Shown: piece by piece, positions 12,685-48,756 of the stretch
How the letters are laid out: each line of letters opens with the position of its first letter
Numbering within the stretch: position 1 is the stretch's first letter
Source of the DNA: Haliclona indistincta
Taxonomy: Eukaryota; Porifera; Demospongiae; Haplosclerida; Chalinidae
DNA: 64,000 bases
NCBI GenBank assembly: GCA_964017065.1
Contig: OZ024787.1
Location: forward strand, 4,971,538 to 5,035,537
Direction of reading: 5' to 3'
Translations under genes and position numbers: made by a program
The notes under the pieces: model-generated
Databases searched by the model: none
The model's input: only the letters and a program-made list of their open reading frames with translations
Told to the model about the DNA's origin: nothing

Positions 12685-14524
12685 CTATATTGCTCACTTT
12701 AATTGTCTGTACCACATCTCTCAGCTGCAGTTTGCGTTTGCTGGTGAGTGTGTAGCCATGATAAATCTGAGGCTCCTTACCAAGAACTGGAGACAACAAG
12801 TAACAAAAATATTACCAAAATCATATCAAAATCAAACATGTAATAAAAATTAACTTGAAGCATAAAAAACCCAAAATGATTGAGGTTATAATAAACTCAA
12901 TGAATCTAAATATGCAACACATAATTATGTACATGTAGAAGTGTTATACTCACGGTTATCCCACACGTCAATCTCAATGCATCTGCTGCCATGAAGAAGT
13001 GCTCTGATGTAGGCATCGAGTGAGGAGCGTCCCTTGATCTGGTCAGCCTCAAGGTACGTGTTGTGACTGGAATTGATCCAGTAGTGAGACAATGGCTGTG
13101 ACATATCCTTAGAGAGGAAGAGGAGAGAGAGAGGGAGAGGAGAGAGAGGGAGGGAGAGGAGGGAGAGAGGAAGAGGAGAGAGAGGGAGAGGAGAGAGAAA
13201 TAGAGAGGGAGACGAGAGAGAGGGAGAGGAGAGAGAAATAGAGAGGGAGACGAGAGAGAGGGAGAGGAGAGAGAAATAGAGAGGGAGAAGAGAGAGGGAG
13301 AGGAGAGAGAGAGAGAGGAGAGAGAGGGAGAGGAGAGAGAGGGAAAGGAGAGGGAGAGGAGAGAGAGGGAAAGGAGAGAGAGGGAGAGGAGAGAGAGGGA
13401 AAGGAGAGAGAGGGAGAGGAGAGAGAGGGAAAGGAGAGGGAGAGGAGAGAGAGGGAAAGTAGAGAGAGGGAAAGGAGAGAGAGGGAAAGGAGAGGGAGAG
13501 GAGAGAGGAGAGAGAGAGAGAGAGAGAGGAGAGAGAGGGAGAGGAGAGAGAGGAAGAGGAGAGAGAGAGAGGGAGAGGAGAGAGAGAGGGAGGAGAGAGA
13601 GAGGGAGAGGAGAAAGAGCATTAAAAACTGAACAACAAAGTCGTTTTGACTAAGTTTTTATCAGAAGTATAGCCCAAAATCATCATAAAAATTTTATGAT
13701 AAAATAATAAATTATAATACCTGATACACGTTGTTATGTATAGGATTCACAGCTGCATTATGCTTAGTGCGTAGAAAACTGTAGAATAAAATTAAAGGAT
13801 TCATAAGTCCAGTGTGTTCAACATAATTGCTCCAATACAAAATGCACACAGCAGACCTGGCTGGTAGTATTATTGTCACATACCTCAAGAAGCCAGCATA
13901 TGAGAGCAAGTGTGCTGTTTGTTCCCATAGCTTTGGCTTGTTCACACTGATGTACTTCTTGAAAGCGCCGTGGTGGTGGTCATGGAAACGCATCAACTCG
14001 CGCAGACGAGCAGTTTCACACTCAGACTCTGGCCACTGCAGGAATAGACACATATCATCGACAGAGACAAAGAGAAAGAGAGAGAGCACAATCGGATAGA
14101 TATGACAGACACCAGAATCGGACAATAAAAATGACTTCACTGTGCAAACACTGTTGACTTTGTTGTGTATACAAAAACTCTGATAACTCACATGACATTC
14201 AACAAGTAGAAATTCTCTGAACTCATTCAGTGTTAGTCCTAGTCTTCCGTGAGTACGACAATAACTCCTGAACACATCATGAAGCTAAAATACAAAATTA
14301 TTATTACAATTTTTAAGGCTGCACTGTCGTGTACATGCTTCTATAAGTATAGATGCATGTTCTAGGTGGGTGTTGTCACACATACCGGTCCAATCTCTCC
14401 ACACAACAAATGGTAGTACAGCACAAACCCATCCCACTTGAGCGTGAGACCACGATTGAACGTTGCCTCACATTGATGATTATAAGCTGCCTAAAGCGAG
14501 AGAGAAACAAGAAAAGAGAGCAAA

Positions 14525-14618
<94 letters not shown>

Positions 14619-15465
14619 GGGAAAGAACATGAACGAGAAGAAAGAGGAGTTGGTATTATACCTGTAATACTGCTCTGCTGATTTGACAAGAGACTGTTGG
14701 GTGGAGCTTTTGAAACACTTGAAGAGATTTCCTCTCCTGGAGCTCGCTATCTTGACTATAGGTTGTCCAGAATCTCTTCAACCAACTGACAGAGAGCAGC
14801 AGAGTGGAAGTATTGAGTGGGTCAAGGAGTGCAAACTACAGTGACAACACAAGCCCTATTCAGTTCAATTTTGAGTCAGAGTGCACAATTAAGATGGTGC
14901 CTAGCCTATTTTCAGTTCTCAATTCCAATAAGTGCTACATGTTAATATTTTTACTACATAATTTTACGCAATTATTACACTTTGGTAAATTCCCTTTTCC
15001 TAGTGTTAATTCTATTGATTAACAGTGAAACACTGACCACAGTAGTACTTGCTAATTCAGTTACCACATGAATATGGTATAGCAACTTCAGGATGTTTGA
15101 AATACTGACATGCAAAATTATCCCTCTGTCTGCCAGTTGTAAACCAGTACCTGGCTTCTTGCAGAGGTGGGAAGATATTCTGCAGATCTAGCAGTGTGCT
15201 ATGGGTAATGGTAAGACAAAGCTGAACTTGCATAAGCTGCACAGGGCTAGACAGATGTCTACTGGAGTTTATGTAGGCACACTCTGTCGTGTCTATTTCC
15301 ACTAAAATGCAGTGTCATGTCAAAAAGGTGATATTGCATGTGACAAGTAATTCCAACCACTAGAACATGTTCTAGTAGTTGGAAAGGATACAGCAATGTT
15401 GGGTCAGAGTTCTCATAGTGAGTTGGAAACATGCTTGTCACTGGACCAATATGAAGAGAATCAAG
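7876..15465 (-). CDS. Phosphoinositide phospholipase C, copy A (EF-hand, X, Y and C2 part)
   Basis: Phospholipase C cleaves PIP2 into IP3 and diacylglycerol. Exons, in coding order, include X-box N-half 12954-13107 ([15 protein letters not shown], with the first catalytic His), 12698-12786 ([10 protein letters not shown], with the second His), 12280-12522 (IISIENHC, Ca-binding Glu), X-Y linker pieces at about 11,880-12,020 and 11,630-11,775, Y domain 10854-11004, 10381-10515 and 10137-10315, and C2 pieces 9901-10014, 8583-8661 and 7876-8234. Upstream exons near 14,680-14,790, 14,385-14,490, 14,190-14,285 and 13,885-14,040 form the EF-hand region. Catalytic His, Glu and Asp residues are kept, so it could be active. 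A LINE insertion replaces the last residues of the C-terminus. The N-terminal PH domain is missing except for its last helix; upstream exons belong to the death-domain gene (15590-17748). Subfamily is undetermined. Confidence 0.85.
8880..9645. mobile_element. Insertion in a PLC copy A intron containing a foldback core
   Basis: About 770 bp present in copy A and absent from copy B. Its core (9111-9395) is a large inverted repeat: TGGTTTGTACACGTTTTCTC at 9111 is matched by its reverse complement ending at 9395, with arms of about 125 bp. TACTAATTTTAGCGAAT near 8,905 and ACTAAAATTAGTACT near 9,580 may be outer inverted ends. No coding sequence seen. Probably a nested pair of non-autonomous elements. 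Confidence 0.6.
11035..11510. repeat. 23-bp minisatellite next to a PLC copy A splice donor
   Basis: Tandem units of GTATACTAACAGTATCTACA plus GTA (23 bp), perfect at about 11,280-11,510 and degenerate upstream. The array abuts the exon that ends near 11,511. On the coding (minus) strand each unit repeats the splice-donor context ACTGTTAGT. The equivalent array in copy B differs in length and composition. Confidence 0.85.
12125..12196. repeat. (GA)n microsatellite
   Basis: Nearly pure AG dinucleotide run in a PLC copy A intron. A longer run sits at the equivalent place in copy B. Confidence 0.9.
12605..12683. repeat. (GT)n microsatellite
   Basis: Perfect GT run of about 78 bp in a PLC copy A intron. 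Copy B has a shorter run at about 29,219-29,272. Confidence 0.95.
13108..13617. repeat. 510-bp polypurine (GGGAGA/GAGA) tract in a PLC copy A intron
   Basis: Almost uninterrupted purines on the plus strand (pyrimidines on the coding strand), built from GAGAGAGGGAGAGGA-like units. The equivalent intron of copy B has only about 75 bp (29,694-29,767), so this is an expansion. It lies directly at the acceptor side of the X-box exon. Confidence 0.95.
14527..14615. repeat. (GA)n microsatellite
   Basis: Perfect AG run of about 90 bp in a PLC copy A intron; the copy B equivalent is about 35 bp (30,685-30,721). Confidence 0.95.
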
Positions 15466-15469
15466 CTGT

Positions 15470-15471
<2 letters not shown>

Positions 15472-15518
<47 letters not shown>
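15472..15518. repeat. (GA)n microsatellite at an acceptor
   Basis: AG run on the plus strand, so a CT-rich polypyrimidine tract on the coding strand directly before the exon starting at 15,465. Copy B has the same arrangement at 31,565-31,601. Confidence 0.9.
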
Positions 15519-15521
<3 letters not shown>

Positions 15522-15589
15522 AGAAAGAAATATAAAACCAAGATAATTATAAATTGAAAGAAAGCAAGTAAGAGAGATAGAGAACTCAC

Positions 15590-17748
15590 TCCATTGATAC
15601 AGTCCTTATGATGGTTTGGATGGTCATTGGATGGTCTTTCTCTTGTAGCTAATTCCATCATTTTTCTCTCCTCGCCTATAGTTTTGTTCTACGAACGAAA
15701 TGTTTGACTATTATAGTTATGTAAGTACCTCACTGAGCAGCTGCCTAACTTCCATCATCTGCATTTCGGTTTTAAGATTTGCCTGATATCACACAAAGAC
15801 ATCAGTGAACTGCATCAAGTTAAACAAAACATACCTGGTCAAGCTTATGAATTTCGCTCTCCAGCCTTTTCTTTTCTTCCATGTGTTCTTTCTCAAGAGA
15901 CAGCTAATGCAAGTAGCCAAATCATGATGAATGCATCCTATTAAAGCTAGTACTACACCTTTAAAAGCTTCTGTTCGCACAGCATCTTTTGCATTTCTCT
16001 TTCAAATTTTCTTCTCTCTTCCTCGAGTTCGCTCTCAAGAGATGACTTTTCTTTATGCACTTCACTCATTTTGACCTCCAGTTGCTTCATTTCCTGCTCT
16101 TTCTGCACCAGTTGTGCACCCATCTCAGCCACTTGTTCATTCTGAGCTTTAATCTTTCTCTCAAGCTTATCAATCTGATTGCTGAGCTCAGTTACAGATT
16201 CTTCGGCGTCTTTGATCATCTGTTGAAGTTGAACTAGATCCTCTCCAGTCTTTGATTTTCTTAGTTTAACAAACCAGCGTTTTGACAGTTCTTTCTTCTC
16301 TCTCTTCTTAATGAGGCTCTCTTTTTCTTGTCTTAGTTTGTCAATCTGTCCCTTCACTGACTCCAATGATGCCTTTGTTTGCTCAAATGATTGTGTGACT
16401 TTTCTTCTTTATTCTTCAGTTTTCTCAACTGTTCACCGACAGTGAAGTTCTCCCTGTCTATAGCAGCAACCTTGTCTCTTTGCTTTGCAATTGCAGTGAG
16501 GCATTCTGTTGGCCCAAACTCCTGGTTTTTATGTAATAGCAAATAATTAATACCTTTATGTCTCTGCTTACCGTTAAACTTTGCGCTACAAGATGTGCGA
16601 AGGCTTTGATAAATTCTATAGTTGTATCATGTTGAGTTGCTTCTTGAGGCTATATATTATGCCAAAATTTTATAGTGCTTAAAATGTGAAATACACATGT
16701 AAATATTATTACTTACTTCAACTAGTTTTGATTCAATAGTGACTAAAGATGCTCCTGTAAATATTTGGATAATGAATACTCAGGTCATAAACATCACAGT
16801 TCTCACCATACTTGACTGCTATTTTCTTAGCTAGCATAGTCATTCCAGCTGATCTCAGGGCCTGTACCAGAGCTGCTGGTGATGCATCAGTCCCTCTCAG
16901 CCAGGTAGCCAACATCTCTCTCAGACACTCCATGCTTTGATTACTACGACCACTAGTATCATTTCTAATGACTTCTAGTTGAAAAGGTGCTATCTTGAGA
17001 AAAATGCCCACTGTAAACCAGTTTGCAGCCACCTCTGTCAATTGTCCAAGTATCTCTCGAAGATCATCGGTACCTGAACAGAAGCAAGTTATTTATTTTT
17101 TAAATGGCCATTCTTACTAAAAGTTTCAATTTTAGTCTCTTCAATGTCATCAGCATTGTCATGAGCAATGTTAAATGCTCTGAACTCAAACAGAGCACTC
17201 TCTCTAATGAGAGAGAAGCACTCCCGGTAGTTAGTAGTTGTGACTTCTCTGGATACAGGATTCTTCTTCTCAGCCTTGCCCATGATCAGATGTAGCTTGA
17301 TATTAACCTCCTCAATTTCATGTTCTGACCCAAATAAATTTCTTTCTAATTGACTTCGCAGTCGAGACTGGATTACTCCTGCATGTGTGCTTAGTAGACT
17401 AGTCTTATTGACATGAACAATAAATTTACCGTCAGAGATAAATTTACAGAATCTCTCAAGAGCTCTCTCATCAGTGAAGTCCACTTCAACCAGAGGCAGG
17501 CTAGCTCCTTGTCTCACTCTGGCTACATTGTGTACCCCTAGCACTGGACAAACTGCACTCAGTGATTCCTTCAGGTACTCTGTAGTGAAGGTGATGCCTC
17601 TGTATCGCAGCACTGGTGCCCGGCTACTGCTGGGAGTCTCCATCCTCAGCTGATGGTTGCCATCTACTCTGATACTCACAGACAGAGCTAGGAAGCTCTC
17701 ATAGTACGTGGTGTAGATGTTGAGATGGTTCTTGCCACCGGTAGCCAT
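15590..17748 (-). CDS. Death-domain and coiled-coil protein, 5' part of a putative fusion with PLC copy A
   Basis: Exons: 17118-17748 (ATG at 17748; an open frame continues upstream to 17823 without ATG), 16807-17073, 16717-16754, 16572-16649, 15959-16521, 15835-15903, 15729-15782 and 15590-15688. The first exon (about 210 residues) belongs to no family I recognise. The second encodes a death domain: hydrophobic helices around LREILGQLTEVAANWF, LKIAPFQLEVIRND, MLATWLRGTDASP and LVQALRSAGMTMLAKKIA. The next exons are Lys/Glu-rich coiled coil. Death domains assemble innate-immunity and apoptosis signalling complexes. The last exon starts as coiled coil and ends DHPNHHKDCING, which is the end of the PLC PH domain, in frame and with the same donor as PLC copy B. 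A possible 1-base deletion lies in a T4 run at 16,400-16,403: the frame ends just after it, and the coiled coil resumes in another frame. Confidence 0.7.
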
Positions 17749-18036
17749 TGTTATAGCAGCTCTCGTTTCGTGTAGGGATTTGCCAAGGCCAATAATGTAC
17801 ACTTGACTCACTTCATATTTCAAGTTAGTCTTCTTTCTCGTAGGTACACTTCCGTATTAAAACTGAAAACATAGCTTGACACACAGAATATACTGTTATG
17901 TTTACAGTAGCAATGTTGGAAACACTTTTGTGTGACACAGCCAAGAAAGCGGCAAAGGCTTCCTCGGTCTATAGTGCATGAAAAAAATAATGACTGTACT
18001 TTTCCAGTGCAAATTTCCGTGCGTTATTATGTGCAA

Positions 18037-18446
18037 AAGTAAATTAAAAAGATTTCTATCGAAATCAAAAGGATGTAGTGATGAAGAAATCTACCACTGG
18101 TTCACAATGTAATCCAACAAGGAACAAGCATGGAATGGTAACACAATTGACTTGCTAACAGACCATAGATCCCTACATCAGTGGCTGCTGTGGCCTGACT
18201 ATAGCTAGTTCAGCTAGTTACTGTTGACTGACACCTGACATGCATTGAAATGAATTCAGCTGTTTGTGACAAAATATTGATCATAGTCTTATGTGCAGCC
18301 ACTGATGTAGGGATCTATGGTCTGTTAGCAAGTCAATCGTGTTACCATTCCATGCTTGTTCCTTGTTGGTTTACATTGTGAACCAGTGGTAGATTTCTTC
18401 ATCACTACATCCTTTTGATTTCGATAGAAATCTTTTTAATTTACTT
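18037..18446. mobile_element. Foldback/MITE element with 150-bp inverted arms
   Basis: The left arm (18,037-18,187, starting AAGTAAATTAAAAAGATTTC) is repeated in reverse complement at about 18,295-18,446 with few mismatches, and the spacer is about 107 bp. No ORF of note. Long near-perfect arms and a short unique centre suggest a non-autonomous foldback element. Confidence 0.8.
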
Positions 18447-18950
18447 GTTTGTGTCCTTTTTTCTTTTTCAATGAAGTGCAGTTCAATATCATGCATGTAC
18501 TGAGAAGTCTTTGTTTCCACCATTAGTTTATTATTGCTGTTGTTGATGGCTTTTCTTAAACTTGTAGCTAAAATCGAGCTCTGCCTAGTCGCCTACGCAA
18601 GCATGCATTGCATACGAGCCCCGCCCACCCTTGTTCGTAGACCTATATGGCGGTTATAATTATCTGGCAAGCGCAGAATGGCGATCCTACACGAGCTTAC
18701 CGTTCTTCGAAGACTCCAGACAAATGCCGGGTATGTGTTCTCCGTGAAATTGATCCATACGGCGCGGCGATACTCTAACTGCTTGGTCACGTGCGCTAGC
18801 CACTGCTTGGTCACGTGCGTATTGCGCTTTTGGTCTCGGTACTGCTCGCGTAAAAGGCGCTAGGCGAGTTGAAGAAAGAATAAGAAAACGAAGATGACGA
18901 AACTCGATTTTCACCGTTTCCAGGTTCGTCAGTTTAGCAACAATTTCGAG

Positions 18951-19003
18951 CAATCTCCTTGCCAGATAATTATGCAAGGAGATTGCATAATTATCTGGCA
19001 AGG
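18951..19003. repeat. Two interlocking palindromes
   Basis: CAATCTCCTTGC (18,951) pairs with GCAAGGAGATTG (18,974). Overlapping it, CTTGCCAGATAATTATGCAA (18,958) pairs exactly with TTGCATAATTATCTGGCAAG (ending 19,003). TAATTATCTGGCAAG also occurs at about 18,656. The two folds are mutually exclusive. Confidence 0.85.
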
Positions 19004-19149
19004 GTGGGTAAGATGGGGCAACGCCAGATAGCAGATCTAAGTGTCTATGGACGTATAAAATTCATTACCAGGCGAAATATCAGCGTTTGAACGCTAATAC
19101 ATTGTATGTAGCCGCCATCTTGTTTTCTCGTTCATCCCTACATGGGAGT

Positions 19150-20190
19150 CACAGCTTGTTTTGTGTGCAATAAAAGTATGTCATTTTGTCACATACTGTA
19201 AATGTCCATGACTCCAGGATGAAACTTCTGGTTAATTGGGAGGTTGTATTGAGGTTATTACTCACGCAAAACTACAATGAAAATACCTTGAGTAGTAATA
19301 AGTTCTTGGTTTATGGCAAAGTAGAATTTCCTACAGCATGAAATGCAAACCAATATATCAGCTGCAGCAAATTGAGTAAGCGTGCACATCATGAAGTAAC
19401 AATGAATTTTGCAGAGTAATAGTAGTTAACAAGGCTACATATTTTATGTGACGGAGCTACAAGCATACTCGAAAGTCCAATTTTGTGCATGTGCATTATG
19501 TAAATGTATAAAGCTGTGACGACAAGAGATTTGGTTGATAGCCAAAGAAAGCCATCAGATACACACTATTGATCTTTACATGTAGACACACATGTACTAC
19601 AGTATAGCAATAAAGGGAGGCATACACACATGTGAGTGCCCTCTTGGTCACAAATGATAGCAAGAGTTCACTGTCTCAGCAATGACCCATGACATATACA
19701 CAAATCCATTCGACTTAGGCTTTGAACCTGATGAAAGTTGCTTAAAATTAGGTTATAAACTGGCATGTGTACTTTGAGAAGCCAAAATCCATTATACACC
19801 AAACAATAATAAAAAGGTTGCCAGTTATATTCACCCAAAATCAGCTAGCCAAAAGTTACCCATGTTGATGTTGATCATCACTGTAATTGTCACATTGTGT
19901 AGGCAATTTAAATGTGCTGCATATTGAGGAAAAGATAGATTGAGATCCTTCAGCTGAAACCATTGACAAGGCTCTAAATGATGACACTTCTCAAATTGTC
20001 AGGAGTGGTATACTTCAAGTGAGCTTGCAGCATGCACTTCATGACCAAAACTATGGTTACTTTATGACATACTTCTGTAGGTGCTCTAGTGAAAAGCAAT
20101 GGATACTTCCTCCTGAAAAGAAAGCTGAATTATACAAATGTTCACCAGCACTGTGTGCTGCTGATTTGATTTAATTCCTCTATCCCATAT
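19150..20190 (+). pseudogene. Duplicated 3' tail of the USP47-like gene (decayed)
   Basis: Aligns with 5,200-6,780. The exon near 19,905-20,018 keeps NLNVLHIEEKID, but the next codon, TGG in the parent, is TGA here. An 18-base insertion (near 19,987) adds residues before the conserved GVVYFK. The last-exon equivalent (about 20,091-20,180) is also altered near its end. The rest of the enzyme is not present on this side. This is a copied and broken gene tail, carried along with the PLC duplication. Confidence 0.85.
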
Positions 20191-20703
20191 ACTTTTGCAT
20201 TGATGTGCACATGTAGCAAACAATAAAATTATTTTTAAAAACTTTTTAATGTCTTGTATAACCCATAATAATCTCTGACACTACACCTTTTCCAGCTGTC
20301 TGCTGTTATTGTCAGCAGAATTGCAAATCCCAGCAGCTGCTGTCTGCATATCAAGCATGCATGCATGTCCAGAAGTTGATCAATACTTATCTTGAGCATA
20401 AAATAAAAAAATTATCTTCTTGATGTCATACAGTGTTCATCACTTCTTTGCCATCAGACTAGTCTATCTGTAATCAACTATAGACTCGCAATCTGACCGT
20501 CTGCAATCGGACTCAGATCTCATACTTGCTGGCGGTTAATGTAGCAACTCAGGTTGACCACGTACACACACTTCCCTGTTCTCGTATTGACAAGTTTTTA
20601 AAATTCATGTATATTGACCGATAGCTACATGTACTTGTTTGCAAATCACACTATTAAAAATTTACTTTAGAATAAAAATACAAGAAAATTGAAATGATAA
20701 TGA

Positions 20704-36594
<15,891 letters not shown>

Positions 36595-36914
36595 CCGTTG
36601 CTGCAGCCAAGCTAATCACTGTAGACGCGATGTCGATCGTCAGCGCAGTTCGTTCTCTCGATTGCTGCAACACAGGCTTGTAGTGAGAACAGGAAAAGGA
36701 CTGAGTTTTAATAACATTTTTCATAACCAGGACCGTGTTACTCAAAAATACGGTCGTGCACTGAACCACGCCTTGCATCACCACGATAGAGTCCTAACAT
36801 GAACGGATCTCTGCATGGTCTAAAGCGTCTTCCAGCAGCGAGAAGGTCAATTCTCTTGCTGCCGCTTTCCAAGCAAGCTGATCACAGGAAGAACGATAGT
36901 ATCGTACAGCTACA
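36595..36914. promoter_or_regulatory. Shared divergent promoter region, PLC copy B and aconitase
   Basis: The two start codons are 320 bp apart and point away from each other. I see no clear TATA box. A shared promoter is inferred from the spacing only. Confidence 0.45.
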
Positions 36915-46752
<9,838 letters not shown>

Positions 46753-47196
46753 AAGCAAACAAAACAGTCTTATGATGTAACTCAATGTGCATAGCGACAG
46801 AAACTGCTATGCCTAAACAGTGTTGCATTTCTATGTAATAGCTGTTTTAATAACATTACTAGTCTTAAAGTAGTGTACATTTGTTCTGTTTCAAATTTTT
46901 CATAAACAATAATAATTATTATTAGGACCGAACTCCTCATAGTTATTTTTGTTCAGATAAGCACTTTTCTTGAAGGTGGAGTGTCGAGCAAGGATGGAGC
47001 CACTGATCCATGCAATCTATGACTCTAATTTTTGCGGTTGGTAGACCAAAAGCTACTATTTCCTTATACATTGGTAATTGGTTTATACATTGGTACATAG
47101 CTCGCGGGGGACGTCATTTGATCCATGTGGGGCTCGCTCAGGCTCAGACCCAACCTCTTCCGGAAGTAAACTTGAAGAAGAAGAGGCGTTGGCTCA
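46753..47196. other. Aconitase 3' region and upstream region of the first actin gene
   Basis: No gene or strong motif seen. No canonical AATAAA close behind the aconitase stop. Confidence 0.4.
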
Positions 47197-48407
47197 ATGA
47201 TGGAGGACGACGAGTTGGAGGTCATTGTCATTGACAACGGGTCCGGGGTATGCAAGGCAGGCATTGCTGGGAATGATGAGCCTAGTGTCGTGTTCCCATC
47301 CATACTGGGCCGCCCTCGTCACGACGAAGGCGAGCCTGAGGAGGCAACAGCAAGCAAGGAGGAATTTTACGTGGGAGACGAGGCCCAGGAGAAGAGAAAT
47401 ATTCTCACGATCTCGTACCCGATCGAGCATGGAGTAGTCACTAACTGGGATGACATGGAGAAGGTGAGATGATGAAGTTGCTTGATTGCTCATGATTATG
47501 CTTTCTCTCTCTCCAGATCTGGCACCACACCTTCTTCAATGAGATGAAGGTTGCACCAGAAGAGCATCCAGTTCTGCTGACAGAGCCTCCCCTCAACCCC
47601 AAGGCCAACAGAGAAATAATGACCCAAATCATGTTCGAGACCTTCAACACACCAGCAATGTACGTATCGCTGCAAGCAGTCCTGTCAGCTTTCGCTGTCG
47701 GCAGAGGAACCACCATTGTACTGGATTCGGGTGATGGTGTCACTCACACTGTACCAATCTATGAAGGGTACAGCATACCAAATGCTATTCTGAGACTAGA
47801 TGTAGCTGGTCGTGACCTGACAGACTATTTGATGACGCTGCTCAATGAGCGCGGCTACTCTTTCAGCACCTCTACTGAGCGTGAAATAGTCCGTGACATC
47901 AAAGAGAAACTCTGCTATGTCGCTTTAGATTATGATCAAGACATGGCAGGTTTTGAGCTGAGCGCTGATTCTGAAGTAACTTTAGAACAAACTTATGAGC
48001 TCCCTGACAACCAAGTGGTTACAGTAGGTAATGAACAATTCCGATGCCCCGAGGCTCTCTTTCAACCGTCTCTTCTAGGCAATATGGAGTGCTGTGGAAT
48101 CCATGAAACCTGCTACAAGTCTATTATGAAGTGTGACATTGACACAAGAAGAGGTTTATTCTGCAATATTGCTCTCTCAGGCGGCAACACAATGTTTCCA
48201 GGTATCGCTGACAGGATGCAGAAGGAGATCGCAGCTCTTGCTCCGCCTGCAAGTAAAGTACGAGTGATAGCAGCTTCAGAAAGAAACTACAGTGTGTGGA
48301 CTGGTGGCTCCATTCTCGCTTCTCTCTCTACCTTTGAGCAGATGTTGATCTCAAAAGAGGAATATGAAGAATCAGGTCCTACCATTGTCCATCGCAAGTG
48401 TCAGTAA
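47197..48407 (+). CDS. Divergent actin 1 (nucleotide site intact)
   Basis: Two exons, 47197-47463 and 47517-48407, joined by a 53-bp intron after NWDDMEK. The product is about 385 residues, against the usual 375-376. Nucleotide-binding loops [12 protein letters not shown] and [16 protein letters not shown] are intact, so it should bind ATP. The DNase-binding loop is altered: after GRPRH the usual [19 protein letters not shown] is replaced by an acidic, longer [20 protein letters not shown] stretch. A small insertion also sits near [16 protein letters not shown]. The C-terminus is HRKCQ instead of HRKCF. Either of the first two Met codons could be used. It is the only plus-strand gene of the cluster. 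Confidence 0.95.
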
Positions 48408-48756
48408 CTTATATAAAAGTCAAATTCTTATTTTTATCATCACAAATATTACTCGTCGTGCTGCTGTATGAATTTTACACACAAATTTAGTGTTATCTGT
48501 CTTGATTTTAACCCTATTGTATGAAAAATTTTACGAGAAGAAAGTGCTGTGTCATAGCGCCTGACCAACTATTATAATTATTATTATGTCTTTATTATAG
48601 TGAAAATTGAATGTCAAATGTACACAGTACAGGGAAGGTACAGGGTACAAAATACTTTGCAGCTAAAACAATTATTCAGGCAATGATAACAATGAAGTTT
48701 TGGCTTGAACTACATACAACAAACGTACTAAGCATCTGGAGATGGCCTCACTCAAG
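48408..48756. other. Region between convergent actin genes
   Basis: Short AT-rich intergenic stretch between the 3' ends of divergent actins 1 and 2. No feature recognised. Confidence 0.4.

Larger units (their letters stand above)
17749..19145. other. Intergenic block between the two duplicated segments
   Basis: Holds the presumed promoter of the death-domain gene, a large inverted-repeat element (18,037-18,446) and a palindrome cluster (18,951-19,003). The open frames at 18,593-19,001 overlap on both strands and show no recognisable protein. Confidence 0.5.

Noticed and set aside
12034..15661. Long frames of Leu-Ser or Arg-Glu repeats (also 28,600-28,915)
   Set aside because: They are translations of (GA)n/(CT)n microsatellites in introns.
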